Position numbers and translations under genes: made by a program
The notes under the pieces: generated by a model
Database searches by the model: none
What the model was told of the DNA's origin: nothing
Seen by the model: the letters and a program-made list of their open reading frames with translations, nothing else
Source: Hirudo medicinalis
Taxonomy: Eukaryota; Annelida; Clitellata; Hirudinida; Hirudinidae
Direction of reading: 5' to 3'
Length of the DNA: 64,000 bases
Assembly: GCA_011800805.1 (NCBI GenBank)
Contig: MPNW01000010.1
Location: 39,653-103,652 of the forward strand
Shown: one piece after another, positions 54,197 to 64,000 of the stretch
Layout of the letters: the number at the start of each line of letters is the position of its first letter
Numbering within the stretch: the first letter of the stretch is position 1

Positions 54197-55108
54197 TCTC
54201 GGATTCGAAACCTGCAAAAATTGTAATAATTATTTTTAAGTATTATATTTAATTGTAATGATCGTAAATAATATCTACAGACGATCCTCTGCTATTTGAC
54301 AAATAACGAAGTATACTCGGTTGGGCTGTGTTTGTCGAGATACTTGGTCATGGTTCGTTGACCACACCTTGAAAGGAGCAAACAGAACCTTGATGGACTA
54401 TTTACAATGTGCCTAGCACCTGTTCTTCAGACGAGAAAGTTAACACCTGGATGAGGGAGGGGCTTCGTGTTGGAAGCAATAGATGATGTTTTTTGTTTTG
54501 ATGTTTGTGTCACGTGACCTCTTTATCTAATTCTATTTTTGGCACATTATCTATTTGATTGATTGCAGCGATGATAGATGGATGGATGGATGGATGGAGT
54601 GGTATAAGGAATGAAACACGACGCTGAACATTTTTCATCTCCCTTTTGATTTATAGGCGAATAAATTCATTGCGAGCACCCTTTAGTCATCAGATAGTCA
54701 TTATTAGCTTTATCATAATCATCATCATCGCAATCATCATCATCAGCAACATCATGAACATCCTCCATCTTTCAGTGGCATGCCTCCAAATATGGGAATC
54801 ACGCCCGCATTTCGTATTGGGCGTTTATGCTTTTATGCATTTCCTCCATGATTTATTGCACAATCACTTAAATTCGTGTTTCGAAGTTATATTTAGAAAT
54901 GTTTTTCTTATAAAAATCATTTTAAGGATTTTAATCAAATCGTTTTTATTCCTAGCAATTAATTTATTCTGCCTGAATTATGTTTCAACGGAGAATTATT
55001 CTCACCTAATTATCACGAATTATTAAGAGCCCGCTCGTGTCGGTGAAATTTTATGAATTATGGAACTCGAGGAAGTTATGTTTCTTTCAAGCGAGGTGAG
55101 GACGATTG

Positions 55109-55578
55109 AAGATGTTCGAAGAATCAGCTTTAAACTTTAAGAAGAATCCTACGAAGAAGGATTCAATGAGATTCCATTCAACAGTCCATTTTATTCCATC
55201 CAACCCTGCAGAAGAGGACTTTGACTTCAGCAGGCTCCGTCGATTCTCCAGCTATGATTACTTCAATTTGATGTCCTTGATTGTATCGTCATCAGGATGA
55301 GCGATGTTTTCAGACGACGCGGTGACGCGGCAAACACTTTGCAAGGTGCACGTCGTATGTGTGGCCTCGACCACACGCATGCTCTCAATCGTGGCTTAAT
55401 CGTACGACAGCGGCATTTAAACGAGGTGTTTGACAAACAGTTCCATCAAACAATTTCTCATCCAAGCGACAATTCTTTCCACACACTTCCGATGAAATGG
55501 AGGCACAAATGCACCTACAAAACCTCATTTTTCCACTCCTACAAGAGATGGATGGTGAATTTGAATGGTCAACTTGGT
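55109..55578 (+). CDS. Doubtful hypothetical coding segment
   Basis: Two overlapping frames of normal complexity sit in an otherwise non-coding spacer. 55106-55300 includes MRFHSTVHFIPSNPAEEDFD and RRFSSYDYFN. 55297-55596 includes MCGLDHTHALNRGLIV and MKWRHKCTYKTSFFHSYKRW. They overlap at an ATGA, and the second is followed by a good donor (CTTG|GTGAGTAC at about 55577), so it could be an exon, with TTTTCAG at about 55306-55312 as its acceptor. I recognise no family and found no partner exon. It may be chance. Confidence 0.2.
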
Positions 55579-55885
55579 GAGTACTGCAGGAGGTAAGTAC
55601 TGTGGGGGTAAGTACTGTGAGGGTACTGTGGTGTTTAGCTTGAGAAATTGGTAGTTATTATGTTAATTGTTTTATTGATTTAATCAATTTTTAGTATTGA
55701 AATTGTTAATAGCATTATTATTAATTAGAATAATTTTATAATTTTTAAAACACGTCGCATTGTTTGAGGCGGAAGAGAACTGAAATTCCTGACCCCAACA
55801 AGTCACGGAAGTCCTTCTTAGTGAAAGACTTCACATTATTTAAATTGATTGCTAACTCTCTCTGTCTTGCTCTTGTCTCCTCTAG

Positions 55886-55983
55886 CGTTTAATATGCAAA
55901 TGTATTGATAAGCAAATGTATATATATGCAAATGTATTTAATATGCAAATATATTTGATAAGCAAATGTGTTTAATATGCAAA
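55886..55983. repeat. 16-17-bp tandem repeat carrying octamer motifs
   Basis: Six copies, spaced 16-17 bp, of a unit like AATATGCAAATGTATT. Three copies contain the perfect octamer ATGCAAAT (55894-55901, 55926-55933, 55943-55950); the others read AAGCAAAT or ATGCAAAG. ATGCAAAT is the classic POU/Oct site. Confidence 0.8.
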
Positions 55984-56440
55984 GTCGTTACAACAGGAAA
56001 GAAGTTGCACTTTCAATTACTGGAAAAACCAATGAAAGACAAGAAACGATAACGAACAATGTAAATGTATACTTTTATGTTATTTTATACAGTATATACT
56101 TTTAAAATATGCTTATTATTTGATGATTGTGTGGCTCTGAGACATTTAATTTCAAGATGTAAACTGTTCATGTCTTTCAATCAAGCCTAAAGCAGAGGAG
56201 AACTTACAAAAAAATTGATAAAAGATCATCTGATGAATTACTTCATCTGGATTGTAAAATCAAACTTTTCAAAATTTATCACATAATTATCACAAGCATT
56301 AAGACAATCAGCAGATATGTCTGTCCAAAGATTGAGTTTCAAAGCACTCGTACATTTCACACATGTTTTGATTGAAAATAATCAACTCCTCATATTGATG
56401 TTTGTCCAAAATCATCAAATCATTTTAATTCGTTACATTA

Positions 56441-56540
56441 AATAATAATAATAATAATAATGATGACGATGATGACAACAACAACGACAACAACGACGAC
56501 GACGACGATGATGATAGTATTAATAATAATATTAATAACC
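56441..56540. repeat. AAT / GAC / AAC microsatellite cluster
   Basis: (AAT)n, then GAT/GAC and AAC/GAC units, then AAT again; spacer sequence. Confidence 0.8.
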
Positions 56541-58543
56541 TACTGAGAACTATGGATGTTGTTTCAACGAAAATTGGACCGAAAATCGAATTTATATCGG
56601 CTTGAAATCTTACTACTTTGTACTCAAAATCTTTACAAATTCAGGCCAGGATGAAAGGCTGATTCATAATTCCACGATAATTATAGTAACAGTGATTGCA
56701 AATGAGTTATTTATTTATTAAGTTATTCAAAATTATGGTAACTGTAGTAGTGATACTAAATGTATTTTATCAATTATGAATTGGTTAATAATAATTAACA
56801 TATATTTTTCAGTTGTCATTGTGCATTTTGTTTCATCCCTTTATTTAAGTTTAGAAGTAAATTGCTTTTGTATTTGAAGTGATGGACATTCAACAACAAA
56901 GCAACATAAATCATCAACAACAATGAAATTCGTGCGATATTTTTGCCAGCGGACAAAACGCAAACTTTGAACTGTTGACGAACCCAGCTTCATTTTGCTT
57001 TGGCATCCAAGATAAATTCGGTGCAATCATTGTTCTGAAATTTATGGATTTGAGAGGATTTTTTATTGTCAAGGGAAAATCATCAGACGCCACGATAAAA
57101 TTCCTACCGCAACATTCATGTGATTGTTAAAACTACCTGAACCACCTTTCAAACCACTTTCGGGCAGTTACCAACTGCAGGCTCGCAAAAGCTGATGAAA
57201 AGTTTTCAAACCTTTTGAAATTTTAACGAGCTCGTGAATGGAACTTTTCATACAAGAAAATGCTCTTTCCCACGGTTCCTAAGTCGCCAGGATTATAACC
57301 TAGATGCTCTGTTCTAAAATTAGATAATATTTGGCTTTATTTAACTCTTGCTCTCTTTGCTCGTACGTCGTGAACTCAACGATTTCGCTCAGTTTTAGCT
57401 CATAAACTATTATAAACATTAATTAAAGTATTTGTGGTTTTATGCATGTAATTGTAAAATATTGTAATTAAAATATATGAGCTTAAATAGAACTGCTGAG
57501 ATTATAGAGAAGCTGATGATGAGTCCACGAGTAATGAGTTCAACTCCTGCCTCGTACGGTCTCGAAAGGTCCAAACTTCGTCTGCACTGCATAAACAGCA
57601 TTGCTTGACACCACGCTATTGTCTTACAGCTGCAAGATTCACAAGCAATCCGAGAGTATTTTCTCACAAGAAACGTCCAGGGATGAATAGTTACAAGTAC
57701 CTGTTGAATGTCTGCTCAACTTATAACGCTTCAATGAACAATTCAGAAGCCGTCAATGGAGCAAGTGGCTTAAGGACCAGTGGCTGCCAAAAGCAGGATG
57801 CACTTACTTTAAATCTTTTGTCACGTCCTAGCTAAGCTCCCGACGACGCTTTTAGTCATCGTCGTCTTCAAATATAAGAAAAGCTCAAGAAACGTCGAGC
57901 CACGCAAACAACATTATCAATAAAAACTCTCGCAGAACGTCAGAACTGGGTGGATAGGAATACGTTGAAGAGCTCAGAGCAACCGAGCTCAGTATTTTTA
58001 ATGTCCACCGTGCAGCTTGGGCTTATGGTGTTTTACTTCAACATCCATGATGAGTTTAATGATCCCGAGTTAAATTAAAAAATTATAAGCATGTTTGTTA
58101 TGATAACAACTTTTAAAACAAAGTCATTTAATGCTAACTTGGTTTAGTCGATAAATATGATCGCCATCTACCGATCGAAATTAAAAAAGTATGTCTTGGC
58201 ATAATAATGAGAATTCAAACAACTAATTTAACATATTCTAACAGGATAAAACATATTTTCAATTACTTTCTTGGTACAAGTCGTAATCAATTAGTCACAT
58301 GTGGAATTTACGATCGCACTCCAGCACGAACTCACGAACGAAGACTCATCCACTCACGAAACGAATAGTCCGCTCCTCGCAGCAGACGTTGCGTCCTACT
58401 AACAGCTCACAGATGCAACGAGCACTTTTTCTCTGCTTTCTCTTAAAACATCGTGCAAACGGTCCAAGTCATTCAGTTCCCCTGCGAACAGAAGCATAGC
58501 ATCTTTGTCGTGCCAACGGATAACACTAGATCTGTTTGTCGTT

Positions 58544-58549
58544 TTTATT
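58544..58549 (-). promoter_or_regulatory. Poly(A) signal of CDC73
   Basis: TTTATT on the + strand is AATAAA on the minus strand, about 255 bp beyond the CDC73 stop codon. Confidence 0.45.
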
Positions 58550-58802
58550 AAAATATATCACCATGATGACACATATCAGCTCAGAAACACTCAACACAAG
58601 CTAATAACCATAAGATTGGGAAATACGAACGTATCAAACAATAGATGATTTCACTTAACAATTTTTTTTTTATCCATGACATTTCAATAACATGAAAAAC
58701 ACCAGGACCTCTTAAACAGTAACTGCTACGAGTAATATTTACAAAATTCAAGGTTAAAATGAATGCACCGATCTTATGTACACAAATGTTGTCATCAAGA
58801 TT

Positions 58803-61795
58803 TTAAAATCTCAGGTGTGGCTTGTGCATAGCCATGTGCCTGAAAATAAAGAAAACATTTATACAAAAGTTTAACAATGCTGTTGGTGTAATAAAAGCTA
58901 AATAATGTCTGCAAGATTATCATGAATAACTTAGTACTAAAAAGTTACAACAGAAATGCTTACTTATCCAGGATCTCCCAGAACTGATTCAACGTGGCAC
59001 GATCAAGGTGCCTCCTATATCTGTCCAGACTGAGCACATGAACCGACCACTTCTGCACATTCTGCTCCAATGGCAGTTCTGCCCACTTCAAATGGAATGC
59101 TTTGACTGAGAGGAAAGAAACATACAATTACGAGCAATCTGTGCAAGCCTTGTGAATTATTGCTTTGTGAACTCACTCTTTGCAAAGATATCCACAGGAT
59201 TTCCATCCCAAGGCCAGTTTTTGAACTGCCAACTAGGTCCCTGTACAAATACAGCCACAACTCTGTCCCTATGCAGAGGATGAGTGAAAATGTATAAAAT
59301 ATGAATTATATCAGAGCAACGTCAAAAGATGCAAGTAACTTACCAGTCTTCGGGTGCCAGTTTGAGTGGATTGTCGATGACTCTGTAGGGTACTGTGGAA
59401 GACCCCTTCTGCCTTTGCAAGAGGACATCATTATCCCTTTTAGCACCCTGCTTCTTCTTGTCATCTGTGCTCAAGAACCTGCAAGATAATGTGATAATAG
59501 AATTCACAAATGTTGAAGTTAAAAAATTGCTACTCACTTCAGCTCTTGAAGAATATCTTTGGCATTGTACATTGTTATCAGTGAGGTTGTTGCAGCTGGT
59601 ATAATAATGATTGGTGTTTTGGAACCTGGCAAACAAATCACATGTGATCATTCACATAATGCACATAATATATTGAATCAAATATTTAAGACAATAGCAT
59701 GTTGAAGAATGTAGCTCAAATCATACAACAAATGTCCAGTAAATGATATAATTAACAACCAAACCTTTCTTCTGATTTGGAGGAGGTCTGGCCTGTGAAA
59801 TGGGTTTGACAGAGGAAGAGTTTGTGCTCCTATCGTGAGAGCTTCCATGTGCCGTCTCTTGAGACTTCCTGGCAGACACTCCCTCGGTTACAGATTTCAG
59901 AGTCATGCCGTGGAAAGTCTCCATAGTATCGATTTTGAAACCTTCCGTATCCTCCTTGTTTCTGAACCTTTCTTGGTCATACCTAGAGTATCCGATCACT
60001 GGTGGTTGTGCAGGTTTCGGTGGCTTCAATTGGTTCAAAGAGTAAAGATAAGTGAAAGTTGATTTTAAGTTGCACTTAATTACAAAGGAATCTAACTGCA
60101 GAAGCAGGTTGACTTGGTACTTCGACCTGACTTTGTTTGCTTCCATCCTCCCTTGTTTTAATGGATTGCAAAATACCGAAAATATTTTTCGCAAAGTCCT
60201 GTTCAATGAAAACCACATTATATTTGGTGCAAACAAATAATTCACCGCGAGTCAAACCTTTCCAGAACTCTGAAGGATGGAAGATCGAGTCTTCCATTGT
60301 CTTTCCTTGCTCAGAATGTCCTTGGAGAAGTCGAGTTGCGAATCCACGTACGACCTCTGATCGGACTCCATGACTTCATCGCCTTTGATCGTCGTCCTCT
60401 TACGAGCGATCACCTTGGCCCTCAATGCTGTTATTTTCTCGAACGACATAGTTTCACGAAGGGTGGAATCTCTGATATAAACAAAGAAAGCAGCAATTAT
60501 TGAAATCCCGTTCAATTCAAAGTCAAGCTCATTGTGAGGTTTTTAATTCAGATACCGACATCAACTGGGTGGGCACGACGGATGCCTCGTTGGTGGGTGC
60601 ATTCAATTTCTTGGCAAGTCTTTCTCTATCTCGTTGTAGATGTGCCTCTTGCTGTAACAAATTACACCATCACCAGTTAGTTGATTCACTTAATTGAGAT
60701 AATTAACTTCAGCAAAACAAAATTCCACAGGAATCAATGACATTTAAACCAGTAGTTTCGACAAACCTCAACTCTGGGTTTCTTCTTCTCATTTTCATTA
60801 GTTGTTTCTTCAGCTCCTCGTTTCACTAAAATGGCAAAATGATGAAATGTAGTCACCAAACTTCATAAATTTGTAAAACTAATAGAAGTGAGAATTTTAC
60901 ATTGTATGGGTCTCTGTATCGATATCTCAAGAGGAGCGCTCTTGTCGACACTCAGGGAGGATGATACTTCCCCTTTTAAGTATGCCAGCAAATCCTTCCT
61001 ATCTGGTCTCCTGACAGCAGACACATTTGCTGCCTTAAAAAAGAAAAGCATTTCATGAACATTTACTGATTTGCATCAGTTTTTGAAATCCTGATTGAAT
61101 GCCTACAGCTGCAGCTTTGACATATGATGGATGGCTTTTTGTTACATTCTTCAGAAGGTACAAAATGCACTCCAACGTATAGTAATCCTTTGGTATTCCA
61201 TCTTTGCCAGTCCTGTTGAAAATGTAGATGAAATAAATAAGTCTCTAAAGGTGAATGTATTCAGAGTTCAGATATTCAAGTAGGTGCAAAATTTACAGAT
61301 TATCTCTTCTAGGAAAGAACCAGTTTAACAATAGAACATTAATCAAATTACAATTGACTCACATATACACCACATTACAGCTGGATTGTACAAAAGCAAG
61401 ATCCATTTGATACAAGATAAATTAAAAATCAACGTAACTGTAACCACTTTAATGAAGTTTCTACTTCAGATAAATTATAAAGTTTTAGCACATATGGTTG
61501 CTGGCGCATCAAACTACAAAAACTGACTTGGAACATGAGGAATACAATGATTAAATGATATTGCATCAAGTAAAATTAAAGATCGTTCATTTAATGCGAC
61601 ACAATTTATATAAGAAAATTTAGTTAAGATCACCAATCCATCTATGATTGAAACTCACCCCCAAACCAAATAATTCGTCTTAGCGGTCTTTGTCCAAGCA
61701 AAATCTCCAAATATTAGTAAATCATCCTTCTCCACTATGTCATCAATCCTCTTATCAATAGTATATTGACGCAAAACACTGAGTGCGTCGGCCAT
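58803..61795 (-). CDS. CDC73: Parafibromin / CDC73, PAF1 complex subunit
   Basis: Nuclear subunit of the PAF1 complex, which travels with RNA polymerase II and supports elongation, H2B ubiquitylation and H3 methylation. Exons, 5' to 3': 61659-61795, 61107-61212, 60901-61033, 60767-60825, 60560-60651, 60258-60471, 60097-60198, 59765-60023, 59538-59625, 59344-59478, 59177-59268, 58964-59105, 58803-58839; 1596 nt in frame, 531 aa, the same length as human CDC73. N-terminus [16 protein letters not shown] and [33 protein letters not shown]; a coiled basic/acidic middle; [31 protein letters not shown]. Then the GTPase-like C-terminal domain: [48 protein letters not shown], ending [11 protein letters not shown]. 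One donor is GT in GTCGGT (at 60559) rather than the downstream GT, chosen because only it keeps phase. Confidence 0.97.
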
Positions 61796-62335
61796 ATTCA
61801 ATAACAATATCAACAGCAAAGAATCTACTATCTGTATTTTAAGTTGACAATTCCGTAATTTTCGCCCTGTGTAACAAAAGTCACAAAAGTTATCAAATAA
61901 TTTATTAAATGTAATAACTTTTTATAATTACGATAATATGAAGCCAATTTAGACTTTTATTGAACCTGTGATTTAATAACTTTTATATTTATATTTGGAT
62001 AACCTAATACGTTTTATTAATTGTGATGTTAATTATTGCTGTTGGCAATTTAAAAAACAAATAACATCGCTTCATTTTGTTTTAGCCTTGATCGCACCTT
62101 GACGATTTCAATCCTCCAAGATTGCGGGGGATTTGCCTTCGCTTTTTTTTTTATTTCACCAGTTTTGGCGAACCTAAGATACATATTTTCGTTGACTGTA
62201 ACTCGTGTACATTTACATTTATTTAGCCCATATTTTGAGTGCACAAATTATCCCAATGGGATGTCCAGGCACTATGACAAACATTGCCAGCAATTAAGTT
62301 CATTCATTGAGTGAGTCAGAGTAAAAAGAAGTAAT
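61796..62335. other. CDC73 upstream region
   Basis: 540 bp between the CDC73 ATG and the LINE remnant. It should hold the CDC73 promoter; no TATA or CCAAT box is evident and no ORF is supported. Confidence 0.5.
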
Positions 62336-63760
62336 GATTAAAAACAAACACAATCAAAATTGAATTCAGGACGATCGACTGAATAGGTAGGTTTTAAGTA
62401 GTGTATTAAAAAGTTCTATTGTCGGTGCAACACGGACTTCGGTTGGAAGAGAATTCTATATCCTGGGACCGCAGACATGGAACGAACGGTCTCCCTGCCT
62501 GACTGTTCGGGACCTAGGAACAATAAGAGACCTTTTGTTGGAGGACCGGAGGGATGCTCTACCGGGAATAGCAGATGTGCCTGTCAAAAGTTCAGTGAGG
62601 TATTGAGGAGCGCTGCCTGTGGCTAGACTAGAGGCAGGATTTTTAAGGTGATTCTGTCCGGAATTCTTAGCCAGTGCAGGTCCATGAAGAGAGGAGTGAT
62701 GTGGTCAGAAGACCTTCCACCATAAATGAGCCTCGCCGCTGTGTTCATGACTGCTTGTTGAGATTCCGGCAACTGGCATTGACCAGAATCGAATTGCAGT
62801 AATCGAGCTTTGAGAGGATGAGCTGGACTATGAGGGACATGAAAATTTGATGTGGCACAAATGGTTTAGCCTCCTTGAGGACACCAAGCTTGGCATAACA
62901 GCCCGCGGTAACCCGACTAACGTGAGGACCCATCGTCAGGGATGTATCCAGATATACTCCCAGTCTTCTGACTGTCTGCGAAGGAATGATGGTTGCACCT
63001 GTCAATTGAAGTGTTGGGGAGCCAATGCGGCTGCATCCGGCTGGAGAACCAAACCATATTGCCTCTGTTTTGTCAGGGTTGAGCCGTAGACGATTAGATG
63101 ACGTCCACGAGACGATCTCTCTGAAACAGGTCGGCACTCGACAGACAAGACCCGGAACGCCCTCAGGGCAGCAGTGGCCGTAGATCTGGGTGTCATCAGA
63201 AGAGAATTGGTTCCAGTACAGAGCCCTGTGGAACGCCTAATTGAATGAGCTGTTTAACATTGCATGAGGACGAAGATAGTATTGTTTGACTTCTTCCTGA
63301 AAGGTATGTTCTAAACCACTGCAGCGGCGTTTGGCGAACTGCAAATGTTTTATCCAATCTGGCAATGAGGATGTCATGGTCCACAGTGTTTAACGCCACA
63401 GACATGTCAAGAAGCAGAAGGAGGGAGACGTGACCAACAACCAATGCCACCCTGATGTCAGACACAACTCTCAGGACAGCAGTTTCTGTGGAGTGGTACG
63501 GACGATATGCTGACTGTGTCTCGGGAAGTAGTGCATTGTTGTTGAGATGGGTGAGGAGACGGCTGAGAACAAGGCGCTCCAGAAGCTTTGAAAGCACGCT
63601 GAGATTGGAAATTGGTCTGTATGATGAAGGTAGTTGTGGGTCAAGTGTAGATTTTTAAGTATGGGTCGAACATGTGCCTCCTTAAAGGAACGAGGAAATT
63701 GACCTGAAGATAACGATTTATTAAATAGATGTACGAGATAAGGAAGTAATAAATGGGAAA
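62336..63760 (-). mobile_element. Decayed CR1/L2-like LINE reverse transcriptase
   Basis: Minus-strand remnant. From 63760 downward: FPRSFKEAHVRPILK (thumb-side N-terminal RT block), then in another frame LSKLLERLVLSRLLTHL, TQSAYRPYHSTETAVLRV, LDMSVALNTVDHDIL (palm A) and GVPQGSVLEPILF (palm B). Next come SSDDTQIYGH (damaged YADD, palm C) and SNRLRLNPDKTEAIWFGS, then LGVYLDTSLTMGPHVSRV and SKLDYCNSIL. It ends with RSFHVCGPRI-stop-NSLPTEVRV and LLKTYLF (to about 62350). Frameshifts and stops make it inactive. No endonuclease part is visible, so it is 5' truncated. The gap between palm B and C shows an internal deletion. Confidence 0.88.
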
Positions 63761-64000
63761 GAAATGAGTGTTTATTGCGATATATGCGCGCTGCCGGTGA
63801 GCGTAATTTTCAAAGTGAAGGCGGCCGCTTCAAAGAAATTATAGCGCTCAGTTTGCATTATATGGTATCGATGTGCAAAGGTCGCCGTCTTTTAGTCGAT
63901 AACCATATAATGTGTGCAGTGGATGTATGCAGTAGATGGATGCGGATGTAGATGGTTTAAGTAGGGTAATAACCGACAGGGACACCCGCCTGATCAACGG
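63761..64000. other. Right-edge non-coding sequence with an inverted repeat
   Basis: No ORF. An imperfect inverted repeat joins GCATTATATGGTATCGA (63855-63871) with TCGATAACCATATAATGTGTGC (63896-63917), separated by 24 bp; it could be a hairpin or part of another repeat. Confidence 0.4.

Larger units (their letters stand above)
51500..58802. other. Intergenic region between Notch and CDC73
   Basis: 7.3 kb with no gene I can firmly support. It holds ATC microsatellites (54130-54196, 54710-54752), a GATG tract (54572-54597), the octamer-like tandem repeat (55886-55983), an AAT/GAC array (56441-56540) and one doubtful coding-like segment (55109-55578). The CDC73 3' UTR probably begins near 58544-58549 (AATAAA on the minus strand). 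Confidence 0.6.

Noticed and set aside
54646..55026. 126-aa hydrophobic open frame
   Set aside because: Ile/Leu/Phe-rich translation of AT-rich and ATC-repeat DNA, no splice sites or motifs.

Overview
The window is nuclear DNA from an animal: AT-rich, with spliced genes (GT-AG introns of about 55 bp to 4 kb), very many ATT/AAT and ATC/GAT microsatellites, LINE remnants and small DNA transposons. Notch, conventional PKC and beta-adaptin fix it as metazoan. The intron style, microsatellite load and R2-like/CR1-like LINEs would suit a spiralian (an annelid or mollusc, for example), but the taxon is a guess.

Six protein genes can be traced exon by exon. In every one except a single doubtful junction in gene 2, all exon phases join in frame. 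They are: (1) 1-2338 (+), the C-terminal third of beta-adaptin (AP1/AP2 beta), entering from the left edge; (2) 3805-12549 (+), an acidic, proline-rich, WH2-containing protein with repeated W-K-K/R-type C-terminal motifs, probably an actin regulator of espin/forked/taperin type; (3) 14443-30795 (-), a complete 16-exon, 652-aa conventional protein kinase C; (4) 31379-32740 (+), a complete NDUFAB1 mitochondrial acyl carrier protein, head to head with PKC; (5) 34811-51269 (-), a complete but short Notch receptor (20 exons, 1448 aa); (6) 58803-61795 (-), a complete CDC73/parafibromin (13 exons, 531 aa). The genes are individually housekeeping, signalling or cytoskeletal and do not form an operon. 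The only pair likely to share control is PKC/NDUFAB1, which share a 583-bp divergent promoter interval.

Mobile DNA: a decayed RLE-type (R2/NeSL-like) LINE lies antisense in an intron of gene 2 (about 9.68-11.33 kb). A decayed CR1/L2-like LINE sits at the right edge (62.34-63.76 kb). Three short hAT-like non-autonomous elements carry terminal inverted repeats and 8-bp target duplications (4502-4950, 33961-34169, 42195-42407). A tRNA-derived SINE lies at 42601-42803. Several minisatellites occur in the PKC introns and between Notch and CDC73.

The most interesting points are the compact Notch (about 14 EGF repeats, no visible furin site, degenerate first LNR, first ankyrin repeat not seen), the NDUFAB1-PKC linkage that is also present in the human genome, the two 32-nt microexons, and the cleanly bounded hAT-like elements. 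I saw no bacterial-type system, CRISPR array or rRNA.
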